Origin: an uncultured Clostridia bacterium
GTDB taxonomy: Bacteria > Bacillota > Clostridia > Oscillospirales > Acutalibacteraceae
Reading direction: 5' to 3'
Assembly (NCBI GenBank): GCA_947629295.1
Contig: CANRDH010000121.1
Location: 1-5,338, forward strand
Length of the DNA: 5,338 nucleotides
In this document: in pieces, positions 1-5,338 of the stretch
How the letters are laid out: the number at the start of each line of letters is the position of its first letter
Numbering within the stretch: the stretch's first letter is position 1
The notes under the pieces: model-generated
Database searches by the model: none
Told to the model about the DNA's origin: nothing
The model's input: the letters and a program-made list of their open reading frames with translations, nothing else
Position numbers and translations under genes: made by a program

Positions 1-56
1 GACTTAAAATCCCTCGGTAGTAACATACCGTACCGGTTCAAGTCCGGTCACCGGCA
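1..56 (+). tRNA. tRNA-Leu (anticodon UAA), 3' part only
   Basis: This is the 3' portion of a class II tRNA; the acceptor 5' strand and D arm lie before the window. The sequence opens in the anticodon stem, with loop CTTAAAA at 3-9 and anticodon TAA at 5-7, which reads UUA (and UUG by wobble) leucine codons. A long variable arm follows, with stem CGGTA (15-19) pairing with TACCG (26-30), as expected for Leu. The T arm is ACCGG / TTCAAGT / CCGGT (32-48), and the acceptor 3' strand CACCGGC ends in discriminator A at 56. The missing 5' strand should therefore read GCCGGTG, the usual bacterial tRNA-Leu start. No CCA is encoded, so the mature end must be added by CCA-adding enzyme. Confidence 0.93.
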
Positions 57-64
57 GATATGAT

Positions 65-113
65 TCCGACCGTTACATAATCAGACGGGTTATGTAACGG
101 TCGGATATTTTTT
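65..113 (+). terminator. Intrinsic terminator of the tRNA-Leu transcript
   Basis: A perfect 16-bp inverted repeat, TCCGACCGTTACATAA (65-80) with its complement at 90-105, encloses a 9-nt loop and is followed by a T-rich tract (TATTTTTT, 106-113). It begins 8 nt after the tRNA end. On the - strand no T run follows the stem, so it should act in the + direction only. Confidence 0.93.
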
Positions 114-269
114 ACGGTATATTCTTATTCAGCCGGAGGTATAAATTTGTCAACATATATTTCTATTTCAAACCATTCATTACATTTACACACTCCGAAC
201 CTCACTCCATGCAGGTCATCACAAGCATTGGGAAAAAATCGCCCCTATCGGCAGTTTATATTAACCCCC

Positions 270-299
270 CTCCCGCACGAGGGAGATGCGGCTTGCCGC
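270..299. other. Two adjacent GC-rich hairpins
   Basis: CTCCC (270-274) pairs with GGGAG (281-285) around a 6-nt loop. Two bases later GCGGC (288-292) pairs with GCCGC (295-299) around TT; a 4-bp stem with a CTTG tetraloop is the alternative. They stand in contrast to A/T-rich flanks and end 6 nt before the tRNA-like sequence. There is no T tract on either strand, so they are not typical intrinsic terminators. Their function is unknown. Confidence 0.35.
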
Positions 300-305
300 C
301 CGACA

Positions 306-376
306 GCCCGTTTAGCTCAGTGTGAGAGCAGTATGCTCGGAGGCAGAAAGACTGCGGTTCAATTTCGAAACGGGTT
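306..376 (+). pseudogene. Degenerate tRNA-like sequence (probable tRNA pseudogene)
   Basis: The order of parts is that of a class I tRNA. Acceptor strand GCCCGTT (306-312) pairs with AACGGGT (369-375, one G-T pair). The TA at positions 8-9 and a D stem GCTC (315-318) / GAGC (326-329) follow. There is a possible anticodon stem TATGC (332-336) / GCAGA (343-347) with one mismatch, a 5-nt variable region, and a canonical T loop TTCAATT (358-364). Defects: the D loop lacks a clear GG, the anticodon loop has only 6 nt (TCGGAG), the T stem TGCGG/TCGAA carries a G-A mismatch, and the T stem and acceptor must share base 369. The total is about 3 nt short. I infer a decayed tRNA copy. The anticodon is uncertain, and CGG (Pro) would be the naive reading. 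Confidence 0.45.
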
Positions 377-454
377 TTTAAAAATGGAGACTGCCGCCCA
401 AACCTTATCGGTCAGGATGACAGCCCCCATTTTCGGCACTGTGTTTCTACTGAC

Positions 455-1414
455 TTATACGGATATCGAAGATACCGGCTTGTCATTGTAAATTCTCTCT
501 ATTGCCTCTGCAAATACAGGCGCAACATGGAGGGTAGTAAATTTGTCAAGATATCTGTCCTCGGGTACGGCGATCGTATCAAGAAGAATAACCTCTTTGA
601 TAACGCTGTTCTTAAGTCTTTCCACAGCAGGGCCGGAAAGTACTGCATGAGTAGCACCTGCATATACCTCGGTAGCTCCGCCTCTTTCAATAACCGCCTG
701 AGCAGCATTGCAAAGTGTACCGGCAGTATCTATCATATCATCAACAAGAATAACCTTTTTATTCTTAACCTCACCGATAATGCTCATAACCTCACATACA
801 TTAGCCTTTGGACGGCGTTTGTCAATTATTGCTATCGAACAACCAAGACGTGTTGCAAAATTTCTTGCTCTTGTGACAGAGCCAAGGTCGGGCGATACAA
901 CAACATAATCATCGGGATTGTCGCCTATCATCTTCTTGAAATGATTTGCAAGTATCGGCGCACCCACAATATGGTCAACGGGAATATTGAAAAATCCCTG
1001 AATCTGAGCGGCATGGAGATCCATTGTAAGAACCCTGTCAGCACCCGCAGTAGTGATAAGATCTGCTACAAGCTTAGCTGAAATCGGGTCACGAGCCTTT
1101 GCCTTTCTGTCCTGACGGGCATAGCCGAAATAAGGAATAACAGCCGTAATTCTGGCGGCTGAAGCACGCTTCATGGCGTCTATCATAATAAGAAGCTCCA
1201 TGATATTGTCATTAACGGGAGCACAGGTTGACTGCACAATAAAGCACTCCGAGCCTCTTACAGATTCATGCAGAGAAACAGCAATTTCTCCGTCGCTGAA
1301 GCTCGTAACCTCGGATTTACCCACAGGAATGCCCAGACAATCGGCAATTTCCTTGGCTACTGCTCTGTTGGAATTACAAGTAAAAATCTTGATATCCTTG
1401 CCGTGAAAATTCAT
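455..1414 (-). CDS. prs: Ribose-phosphate pyrophosphokinase (PRPP synthetase, class I)
   Basis: Transfers pyrophosphate from ATP to ribose 5-phosphate to give PRPP, the precursor for purine, pyrimidine, NAD, histidine and tryptophan synthesis; cytosolic and normally hexameric. The 319-residue length is typical of the family. Visible motifs are the flexible ATP-binding loop YFGYARQDRKAKARDP (95-110), the metal/PP signature DLHAAQIQGFF...PVD (132-147), IDKRRP (197-202), and the ribose-phosphate/PRPP loop VDDMIDTAGT (224-233). Residue 143 is Asn where Bacillus and E. coli have Asp, at a position I recall as variable in the signature. The ATG at 1412-1414 is preceded by a G-rich site about 8 nt upstream and aligns with the usual N-terminus. 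The gene follows glmU as in Bacillus, but across a 227-bp gap with its own promoter candidate. It ends convergently toward the tRNA region. Confidence 0.98.
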   Translation of the reverse strand: MNFHGKDIKIFTCNSNRAVAKEIADCLGIPVGKSEVTSFSDGEIAVSLHESVRGSECFIVQSTCAPVNDNIMELLIMIDAMKRASAARITAVIPYFGYARQDRKAKARDPISAKLVADLITTAGADRVLTMDLHAAQIQGFFNIPVDHIVGAPILANHFKKMIGDNPDDYVVVSPDLGSVTRARNFATRLGCSIAIIDKRRPKANVCEVMSIIGEVKNKKVILVDDMIDTAGTLCNAAQAVIERGGATEVYAGATHAVLSGPAVERLKNSVIKEVILLDTIAVPEDRYLDKFTTLHVAPVFAEAIERIYNDKPVSSISV

Positions 1415-1422
1415 TTAATTTT

Positions 1423-1428
1423 TCCCCC
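1423..1428 (-). promoter_or_regulatory. prs ribosome binding site (non-canonical GGGGGA)
   Basis: Read on the - strand, GGGGGA lies about 8 nt before the prs ATG. It is weaker than the GGAGG-type sites of glmU and glnS in this window, but it is the only purine-rich element in range and supports this start. Confidence 0.55.
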
Positions 1429-1455
1429 AATAATATTATTTGTTTTTCAATCCGC

Positions 1456-1479
1456 GGAGCTTCACCGTCGGTACGCTCC
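1456..1479 (-). other. Hairpin in the prs 5' leader
   Basis: GGAGC (1475-1479 read on the - strand) can pair with GCTCC (1456-1460) around a 14-nt loop that holds a small ACC/GGT dyad. It would sit near the 5' end of the predicted prs transcript, about 40 nt before the start codon. No T tract follows. It might affect mRNA stability, but the pairing is short. Confidence 0.25.
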
Positions 1480-1494
1480 ACATCGCTACTTAAT

Positions 1495-1523
1495 ATTTTA
1501 ATACCTATTCGCCGAAAAATCAA
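1495..1523 (-). promoter_or_regulatory. Candidate sigma-A promoter of prs
   Basis: On the - strand, TTGATT (1518-1523) and TAAAAT (1495-1500) are 17 bp apart. These match the -35 and -10 consensus at 4/6 and 5/6 positions, and the flanks are A/T-rich. Transcription would start near 1488, leaving a leader of about 74 nt before prs. A perfect TTGACA lies 11 bp upstream (1529-1534), but no good -10 follows it at 16-18 bp. Confidence 0.5.
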
Positions 1524-1641
1524 GTTTTTGTCAAATAATTGAAGCTTTTTAAGGAGTTTTGTTGCATTTATGTAATTCTCGCAAAAAAAACAAAAATTTC
1601 AATTTAATATGCACAAACAAAAATATAAGTTTTTCCTGCAT

Positions 1642-2691
1642 TTACAAAATACGGTTTTTAATATTTGTATTTCCAACAAAAACATTGTCCTTAATCTCAC
1701 AGCAGTCGATAAGTGCGGCAGGGCCTATTTCACAATACGAGCCTATTTTTGTCTTTCCCCTTATAACAGTTGACGGAAGAATTGTTGTGTTTGTGCCTAT
1801 AACAACATCCTTTCCTATCATAACCCCGTCCGTACAGGGGATATTGACTCCGTTTTTCATGTGCTTGCGGATAATCCTCATTCTTGCTATTTCATTAAGC
1901 TGTGCAAGCTGAATACAGTCATTCGCTCCGAGCACAGAATCAGCATTTTTAGCCTTATATGACATAACGGCATTGCCGCTGTCTTTTATTATGGCTACGG
2001 TATCGGTTAGATAAAATTCACCTGTTTTCTCACTTCTTTTAAGCTTTCCGAGTGCGTCAAGAAGTATATCCGCCTCAAACCAATATGCGCCTGAATTAAC
2101 CTCTTTTATCTTGCGTATTTCGTCGTCGGCTTCCTTTTCTTCAACTATCGCCTTCAGGGTTTTTAAATGGAAAAATACCTCATCGTCCGTTTCATGCACA
2201 ATCCTGCCATAGCCTGATGGGTCGTCAACCTCTGCGGAAATGACGGTACATCCTCTGTTTGGAGAAGGCTCTCGCGGTTCTTCCCAGTCAAACACCTCAG
2301 GGTCTATCTCGCCCGTCTGATTATGCACGACAAATGCATTTCTTATCGTTTCTGAACTGATAAACGGTGCGTCACCGTTAAGTATGAGTACATCGCTTCC
2401 TCTGTGCTTTTCAAGAAACAGCCTTGCCATCATAACTGCATGACCTGTACCGAGCCGCTCCGGCTGATATACTGTTTCAACCTCAAACGAAAATTTCGAC
2501 AGATATTCCTCGACATCCTCATGCTTACTTCCTGTGACAACGCATATATCCTTTATACCTGCCGTCCTTACGGCGTCTATTACCCATTTCAGCATAGGCT
2601 GAAACATAACCTCGCTCAGTACCTTAGGGCGGTTGGAGTTCATTCTTTTTCCCTCGCCGCCTGCAAGTATTATTGCACTTGAATTTTTCAT
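1642..2691 (-). CDS. glmU: GlmU-like UDP-GlcNAc pyrophosphorylase, short form without acetyltransferase domain
   Basis: Expected to join UTP and GlcNAc-1-phosphate into UDP-GlcNAc, the cytosolic precursor of peptidoglycan. The nucleotidyltransferase part is clear: LAGGEGKRM (9-17) with RPK (21-23), QPERLGTGHA (76-85), NGDAPF (105-110) with Asp107 as likely metal ligand, DDPSGYGRI (156-164), EVNSG (197-201), TGEFYLTD (223-230), and Asn257 matching the second metal ligand of E. coli GlmU. From about 285 the left-handed beta-helix begins (MIGKDVVIG, TKIGSYCEIG, IKDNVFVGN) but stops after three or four coils at residue 349. Full GlmU has about 455 residues, so the acetyltransferase active site (Arg, Lys, His and Asn further on) is absent. 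The region 121-147 is an acidic, Pro-rich insert relative to E. coli. The ATG is set by GGAGGTG (2697-2703). Its position before prs matches Bacillus. Uridylyltransferase activity is likely; acetyl transfer is not. Confidence 0.87.
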   Translation of the reverse strand: MKNSSAIILAGGEGKRMNSNRPKVLSEVMFQPMLKWVIDAVRTAGIKDICVVTGSKHEDVEEYLSKFSFEVETVYQPERLGTGHAVMMARLFLEKHRGSDVLILNGDAPFISSETIRNAFVVHNQTGEIDPEVFDWEEPREPSPNRGCTVISAEVDDPSGYGRIVHETDDEVFFHLKTLKAIVEEKEADDEIRKIKEVNSGAYWFEADILLDALGKLKRSEKTGEFYLTDTVAIIKDSGNAVMSYKAKNADSVLGANDCIQLAQLNEIARMRIIRKHMKNGVNIPCTDGVMIGKDVVIGTNTTILPSTVIRGKTKIGSYCEIGPAALIDCCEIKDNVFVGNTNIKNRIL

Positions 2692-2722
2692 ATCAGCACC
2701 TCCGAAATACAGAACAAAGATT

Positions 2723-2958
2723 CTATTTATCTTTTTTACTTATAATATTTTTAAACAGTACCAACATAGCACCTGCCAGAGAAAAGACAACAGGAACAGC
2801 TATATAATCGGGTACGGGAATATACGGCGGCATATCCGTATTTTCCGAAGGGGAAACAATACCTGTTCCGGGGAAATCAATAATAAAGCTGATAAATCCT
2901 CAGATTATAAAAATATAAGACTGTTTCTTTGATTTACCCTTATACTTCTTAATCTCAT
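2723..2958 (-). pseudogene. Interrupted gene for a small membrane protein (unknown function)
   Basis: Between glnS and glmU one - strand frame reads like a small membrane protein but is broken. Before an in-frame TGA (2900-2902) it encodes a basic stretch KKYKGKSKKQ and the start of a hydrophobic run, SYIFII. After the TGA it continues GFISFIIDFPGTG, a Pro-rich linker PPYIPVPDY, a transmembrane segment IAVPVVFSLAGAMLVLF and a basic tail KNIISKKDK, ending at TAG (2723-2725). No usual start codon opens this frame after glnS. The nearest ATG (2956-2958), 2 nt past the glnS stop, is one frame off, and a single added base would bring it in frame. I infer two lesions (lost base and nonsense codon) in a gene of about 80 codons. 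I recognise no family. The only intact in-frame ATG would give 36 residues with the C-terminal membrane segment. Confidence 0.5.
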
Positions 2959-2960
2959 AT

Positions 2961-4643
2961 TTACTTCTTCTTATATCCGTCTTTAAGCGATACACTACGG
3001 TTAAATATAAGCTTATCCTTTGTGCTGTCCTTATCAAGGCAGAAATAACCCATACGCATAAACTGATAGAATGTCGGGTACTGCGCTTCCTCAACGGATT
3101 TTTCTATTTTACAGTTTTTAAGAACCGTAAGACTTGTCGGATTGATATAATCAAGAAAATTCTTATCCCCGACATCAGGCTCCGGGTCGGTAAAGAGGTT
3201 TTCGTAAAGTCTTACCTCTGCGTCAATATAGTTTTTTGCATCTACCCAATGCACGGTACCTCTTACCTTTCTCCCGTCAGGAGTATCTCCCCCCCTTGTT
3301 TCGGGGTCATATTCAGCATATACCTCGATAACCTTCCCGCTTTCGTCCTTTTTACAGCCTGTGCATTTTACAATATAAGCGGATTTAAGTCTTACCTCAT
3401 TTCCGGGATAGAAGCGATTATATCCCTTTATCTTTTCTTCAATAAAGTCCTCCGCCTCTATATAACATTCCCTGCTGAATGTTATGGTACGCATACCGTC
3501 CTCCGCCTTTTGCGGATTATTCTCAACATCAAAGGTTTCCGTTTTATTCTCAGGGTAATTTGTTATAATAAGCTTTATCGGGTTGAGCACACACATAACT
3601 CTCTTTGCGTTTTCATTAAGGTCTTCCCTGAGACAATGCTCAAGGAAGCTGTATTCCACTGTACTGTTGGTTTTTGAAACTCCTATCCTTTCGCAGAAAT
3701 TGCGTATGGAAGCAGGAGTATATCCACGCCTGCGAAGTCCGCAGAGAGTAGGCATTCTCGGGTCGTCCCAGCCGTTTACATAGCCGTCCTCGACAAGCTG
3801 ACGGAGCTTTCTTTTACTCATTACGGTATTATTTATGCCGAGTCTTGAAAACTCTATCTGTCTTGGCTTGCATGGGGATGTTATATTATCTATTACCCAG
3901 TCATAAAGCGGTCTGTGTGCCTCAAATTCAAGTGTGCAGAGCGAATGTGTTATTCCCTCTATCGCATCCTCTATAGGATGCGCAAAGTCATACATTGGAT
4001 ATATACACCATGTATCTCCCGTCCTATGGTGCGGAATACGGTTTATCCTGTATATTACGGGATCTCTCATATTAAAGTTACCGCTTGCAAGGTCTATCTT
4101 TGCACGGAGGGTCATTTTGCCTTCCTCAAATTCACCGTTTTTCATCCTTTCAAAAAGCTCCAGACTTTCCTCAATCGGTCTGTCACGATACGGACTTTTT
4201 GCAGGAGTAGTAAGATCCCCCCTGTTTTCCCTTACCTGCTCGGGTGTAAGCTCACATACATATGCAAGACCCTTTTTGATAAGCTCGACAGCATATTCGT
4301 ACATCTGCTCAAAATATTCGGACGCAAAGTAAAATCTGTCCTCCCAATCGAAGCCGAGCCACTTTATATCCTCTTTTATTGCATCAATATACTCAACATC
4401 TTCCTTTGTGGGGTTAGTATCGTCCATACGGAGATTACATTTTCCCCCGAATTTTTCAGCCATGCCGAAATCTATACAAATAGCCTTTGCATGACCGATA
4501 TGAAGATATCCGTTAGGCTCGGGCGGAAAACGCGTATGCACTGTCTTACCCTCATACATACCGCCCTCTGCGATATCCTCATTAATAAAATCCTCAATAA
4601 AATTGCCTGCGGCAACCTCTGCAACATTATTTTCCTCAGCCAT
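2961..4643 (-). CDS. glnS: Glutaminyl-tRNA synthetase
   Basis: Charges tRNA-Gln with glutamine in the cytosol. It is a 560-residue class I synthetase, close to E. coli GlnRS (about 553). The Rossmann catalytic core carries RFPPEPNGYLHIGHAKA (38-54, containing the HIGH motif), DDTNPTKED (74-82), and the KMSKS-equivalent VMSKRKL (274-280). Strongly conserved GlnRS blocks include WCIYPMYDF (212-220), ITHSLCTLEF (231-240), WDDPRMPTL (292-300) and REDLNENAKR (339-348). The C-terminal half (about 350-555) is the GlnRS two-barrel anticodon-binding region, ending with GYFCLD and FNRSVSLKDG. C427/C430 form an isolated CxxC not present in E. coli. The ATG is chosen because AAGGAGA (4651-4657) lies 7 nt upstream. 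It follows gltX by 157 bp. The enzyme is absent from many Firmicutes, which use GatCAB transamidation instead. Confidence 0.98.
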   Translation of the reverse strand: MAEENNVAEVAAGNFIEDFINEDIAEGGMYEGKTVHTRFPPEPNGYLHIGHAKAICIDFGMAEKFGGKCNLRMDDTNPTKEDVEYIDAIKEDIKWLGFDWEDRFYFASEYFEQMYEYAVELIKKGLAYVCELTPEQVRENRGDLTTPAKSPYRDRPIEESLELFERMKNGEFEEGKMTLRAKIDLASGNFNMRDPVIYRINRIPHHRTGDTWCIYPMYDFAHPIEDAIEGITHSLCTLEFEAHRPLYDWVIDNITSPCKPRQIEFSRLGINNTVMSKRKLRQLVEDGYVNGWDDPRMPTLCGLRRRGYTPASIRNFCERIGVSKTNSTVEYSFLEHCLREDLNENAKRVMCVLNPIKLIITNYPENKTETFDVENNPQKAEDGMRTITFSRECYIEAEDFIEEKIKGYNRFYPGNEVRLKSAYIVKCTGCKKDESGKVIEVYAEYDPETRGGDTPDGRKVRGTVHWVDAKNYIDAEVRLYENLFTDPEPDVGDKNFLDYINPTSLTVLKNCKIEKSVEEAQYPTFYQFMRMGYFCLDKDSTKDKLIFNRSVSLKDGYKKK

Positions 4644-4685
4644 TTCCCATTCTCCTTTTCATATAGATAGTAATGTTAATTTAGT

Positions 4686-4720
4686 AAAAAACTGCCGCCG
4701 GCGAAGTTCTTCTCACGCCG
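4686..4720 (-). terminator. Possible weak terminator or attenuator between gltX and glnS
   Basis: On the - strand CGGCG (4716-4720) pairs with CGCCG (4699-4703) around a 12-nt loop. A T6 tract (4686-4691) follows after a 7-nt GC-rich spacer. The gap between stem and T tract makes it a poor classical terminator. It lies after gltX and before the glnS RBS. No T-box signature is seen in this 157-bp gap. Confidence 0.3.
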
Positions 4721-4736
4721 AAGATTTTACCATCCG

Positions 4737-4756
4737 CAAGCCTTTGAAAAGGCTTG
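4737..4756. other. Perfect 9-bp inverted repeat in the gltX-glnS gap
   Basis: CAAGCCTTT (4737-4745) and AAAGGCTTG (4748-4756) are exact complements separated by 2 nt; in RNA this would be a hairpin of about 7 bp with a 6-nt loop. No T run follows on the - strand. It could be an operator-like palindrome or a leader hairpin. Nothing in the sequence decides between these. Confidence 0.4.
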
Positions 4757-4801
4757 ATCTAAACTTAACATTTAGTCGCCATCATTTCCGTGACGTAAGG
4801 C

Positions 4802-5338
4802 TCAACCTTGCAGCTTATCAAGTCCCTTGTGCAGTCTTGCAAGTGATTCCTCTCTGCCGAGTATATCAAGTATTTCAACCGCACCTCCCGGTGTTACCGT
4901 CATTCCCGATGCTGCAATCCTGACAGGCCACATTGCCGTGCCATTCTTTACACCCAATTTTTCCGCAAGACCGATAAGACAGTCATGTATGCTGTCGTGA
5001 TTCCATTCTGTCAATGCTTCAAGTGCCTCTACACCTGCTTTCAAAAGTCCGGGGGCATTTTCAAGGTTCGTCTTGCTCTTTTTATTTATAAACAATTCCT
5101 TGTCATATTCCGGCTGTTCGGCAAAAAATGCTATCTTTTCGGGAATTTCCGTAAGCCTTACGGTTCTTTGCTGCAAAATTCCGGCAAGCTTAACTCTGTC
5201 AAGCGGCTTATCCCCAAGTGCCTTTCCGAAATAAGGCTCCGCAGCTTCAGCAAATTTTTCAACAGTCATAGCCTTGATATATTCCGCATTGAACCATTCC
5301 AGCTTATCATAATCAAATACCGCCGGCGATTTGCTTAT
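4802..5338 (-). CDS. gltX: Glutamyl-tRNA synthetase, C-terminal part (5' end outside window)
   Basis: Charges tRNA-Glu (glutamate plus ATP). Only the last 178 codons are present; the frame is open to the window edge, so the ATG at 5267-5269 is internal and not the start. The fragment begins with ISKSPAVFD, the block that follows the KMSKS loop in bacterial GluRS, and continues WFNAEYIK, then the all-helical anticodon-binding domain. Near the end it has MWPVRIAASG and TPGGAVEILDILGREESL, both highly typical of GluRS C-termini. The HIGH and KMSKS motifs lie beyond the edge. The gene ends in TGA and is followed by glnS on the same strand. Its presence beside a GlnRS suggests a discriminating GluRS that charges only tRNA-Glu, which is inference. 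Confidence 0.96.
   Translation of the reverse strand: MSKSPAVFDYDKLEWFNAEYIKAMTVEKFAEAAEPYFGKALGDKPLDRVKLAGILQQRTVRLTEIPEKIAFFAEQPEYDKELFINKKSKTNLENAPGLLKAGVEALEALTEWNHDSIHDCLIGLAEKLGVKNGTAMWPVRIAASGMTVTPGGAVEILDILGREESLARLHKGLDKLQG

Larger units (their letters stand above)
114..454. other. Gene-poor intergenic region between tRNA-Leu and prs (convergent)
   Basis: About 340 nt separate the tRNA-Leu terminator from the prs stop codon. The first 150 nt are unstructured and A/T-rich. From about 262 the DNA becomes GC-rich and structured (two hairpins, then a tRNA-like sequence; see separate entries). One + strand frame (147-491) has a TTG start 7 nt after a GGAGG (135-139), but it runs through the tRNA-like element into the end of prs and its product has no protein-like features, so I do not call it a gene. 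No strong terminator for prs is visible. The best candidate on the - strand is a weak 4-bp stem before a T6 tract near 232-253. Confidence 0.6.
1415..1641 (-). other. A/T-rich gap between glmU and prs
   Basis: This 227-bp gap holds the prs promoter, leader hairpin and RBS listed separately. Just after the glmU stop it is extremely A/T-rich, with T8 and T5 tracts on the - strand (1583-1596) but no strong stem before them, so termination after glmU is at best weak. A 30-codon frame starting at an ATG abutting the glmU stop encodes only Phe/Leu/Lys-rich low-complexity sequence without an RBS. I find no hexapeptide-repeat remnant of a longer GlmU in any - strand frame. Confidence 0.5.

Noticed and set aside
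95..123. TATATT at 118-123 as a -10 element for a transcript into 124 onwards
   Set aside because: There is no acceptable -35 at the right distance, and the upstream bases are the stem of the tRNA-Leu terminator.
147..491. Open frame of 114 codons with a TTG start 7 nt after GGAGG
   Set aside because: It runs through the hairpins and tRNA-like sequence and into the convergent prs end. The product has no protein-like composition or recognisable motif.
527..1081. Long + strand frame opposite prs
   Set aside because: It is an antisense shadow of a clearly conserved prs gene, with no independent coding signs.
1549..1641. Thirty-codon frame on the - strand starting at an ATG abutting the glmU stop, also a possible read-through extension of GlmU
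   Set aside because: It encodes Phe/Leu/Lys-rich low-complexity sequence from A/T-rich DNA, has no RBS, and does not resemble beta-helix repeats.
2861..2875. FPGTG in the broken small gene, similar to a sortase LPxTG-type signal
   Set aside because: It lies directly after the N-terminal hydrophobic run with no passenger domain before it, and about 20 residues separate it from the C-terminal membrane segment, so the layout of a sorting signal is not met.
2900..2902. TGA read as selenocysteine or tryptophan
   Set aside because: The frame also lacks a start codon, no selenocysteine-insertion stem is evident right after it, and the neighbouring genes use TGG for Trp and TGA as the stop of gltX.
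3915..4670. Long + strand frames opposite glnS
   Set aside because: They are antisense shadows of a strongly conserved synthetase gene, Cys/Ile/Leu-rich, with no RBS or family resemblance.

Overview
The window looks like a piece of a Clostridia-type Firmicutes chromosome, possibly of the Ruminococcaceae/Oscillospirales kind. This assignment is inference. It rests on the close match of Prs to the Bacillus-type class I enzyme, the glmU-prs gene order known from Bacillus subtilis, strong GGAGG-type ribosome binding sites on glmU and glnS, A/T-rich intergenic DNA, and a tRNA gene without an encoded CCA end. It is an ordinary housekeeping region; I see no phage, transposon, CRISPR array or defence system.

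The left edge (1-113, + strand) holds the 3' part of a leucine tRNA gene with anticodon UAA, followed by a textbook intrinsic terminator with a perfect 16-bp stem. Positions 114-454 contain no convincing protein gene. They hold two back-to-back GC-rich hairpins (270-299) and a degenerate tRNA-like sequence (306-376) with good acceptor and D stems but damaged elsewhere.

From 455 to the right edge all genes lie on the - strand. In transcription order (right to left) they are: the C-terminal 178 residues of glutamyl-tRNA synthetase (gltX, running off the window), complete glutaminyl-tRNA synthetase (glnS), a small broken membrane-protein gene, a GlmU-like uridylyltransferase that stops early and lacks the acetyltransferase active site, and PRPP synthetase (prs). 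glnS, the broken gene and glmU are tightly packed and probably cotranscribed. prs has its own candidate promoter in an A/T-rich 227-bp gap.

The genes supply basic metabolism: GluRS and GlnRS charge tRNA-Glu and tRNA-Gln, GlmU makes UDP-GlcNAc for the cell wall, and Prs makes PRPP for nucleotides and amino acids. The points most worth a second look are the shortened GlmU, the small membrane-protein frame interrupted by a TGA and lacking an in-frame start, the tRNA remnant, and the side-by-side GluRS and GlnRS genes.
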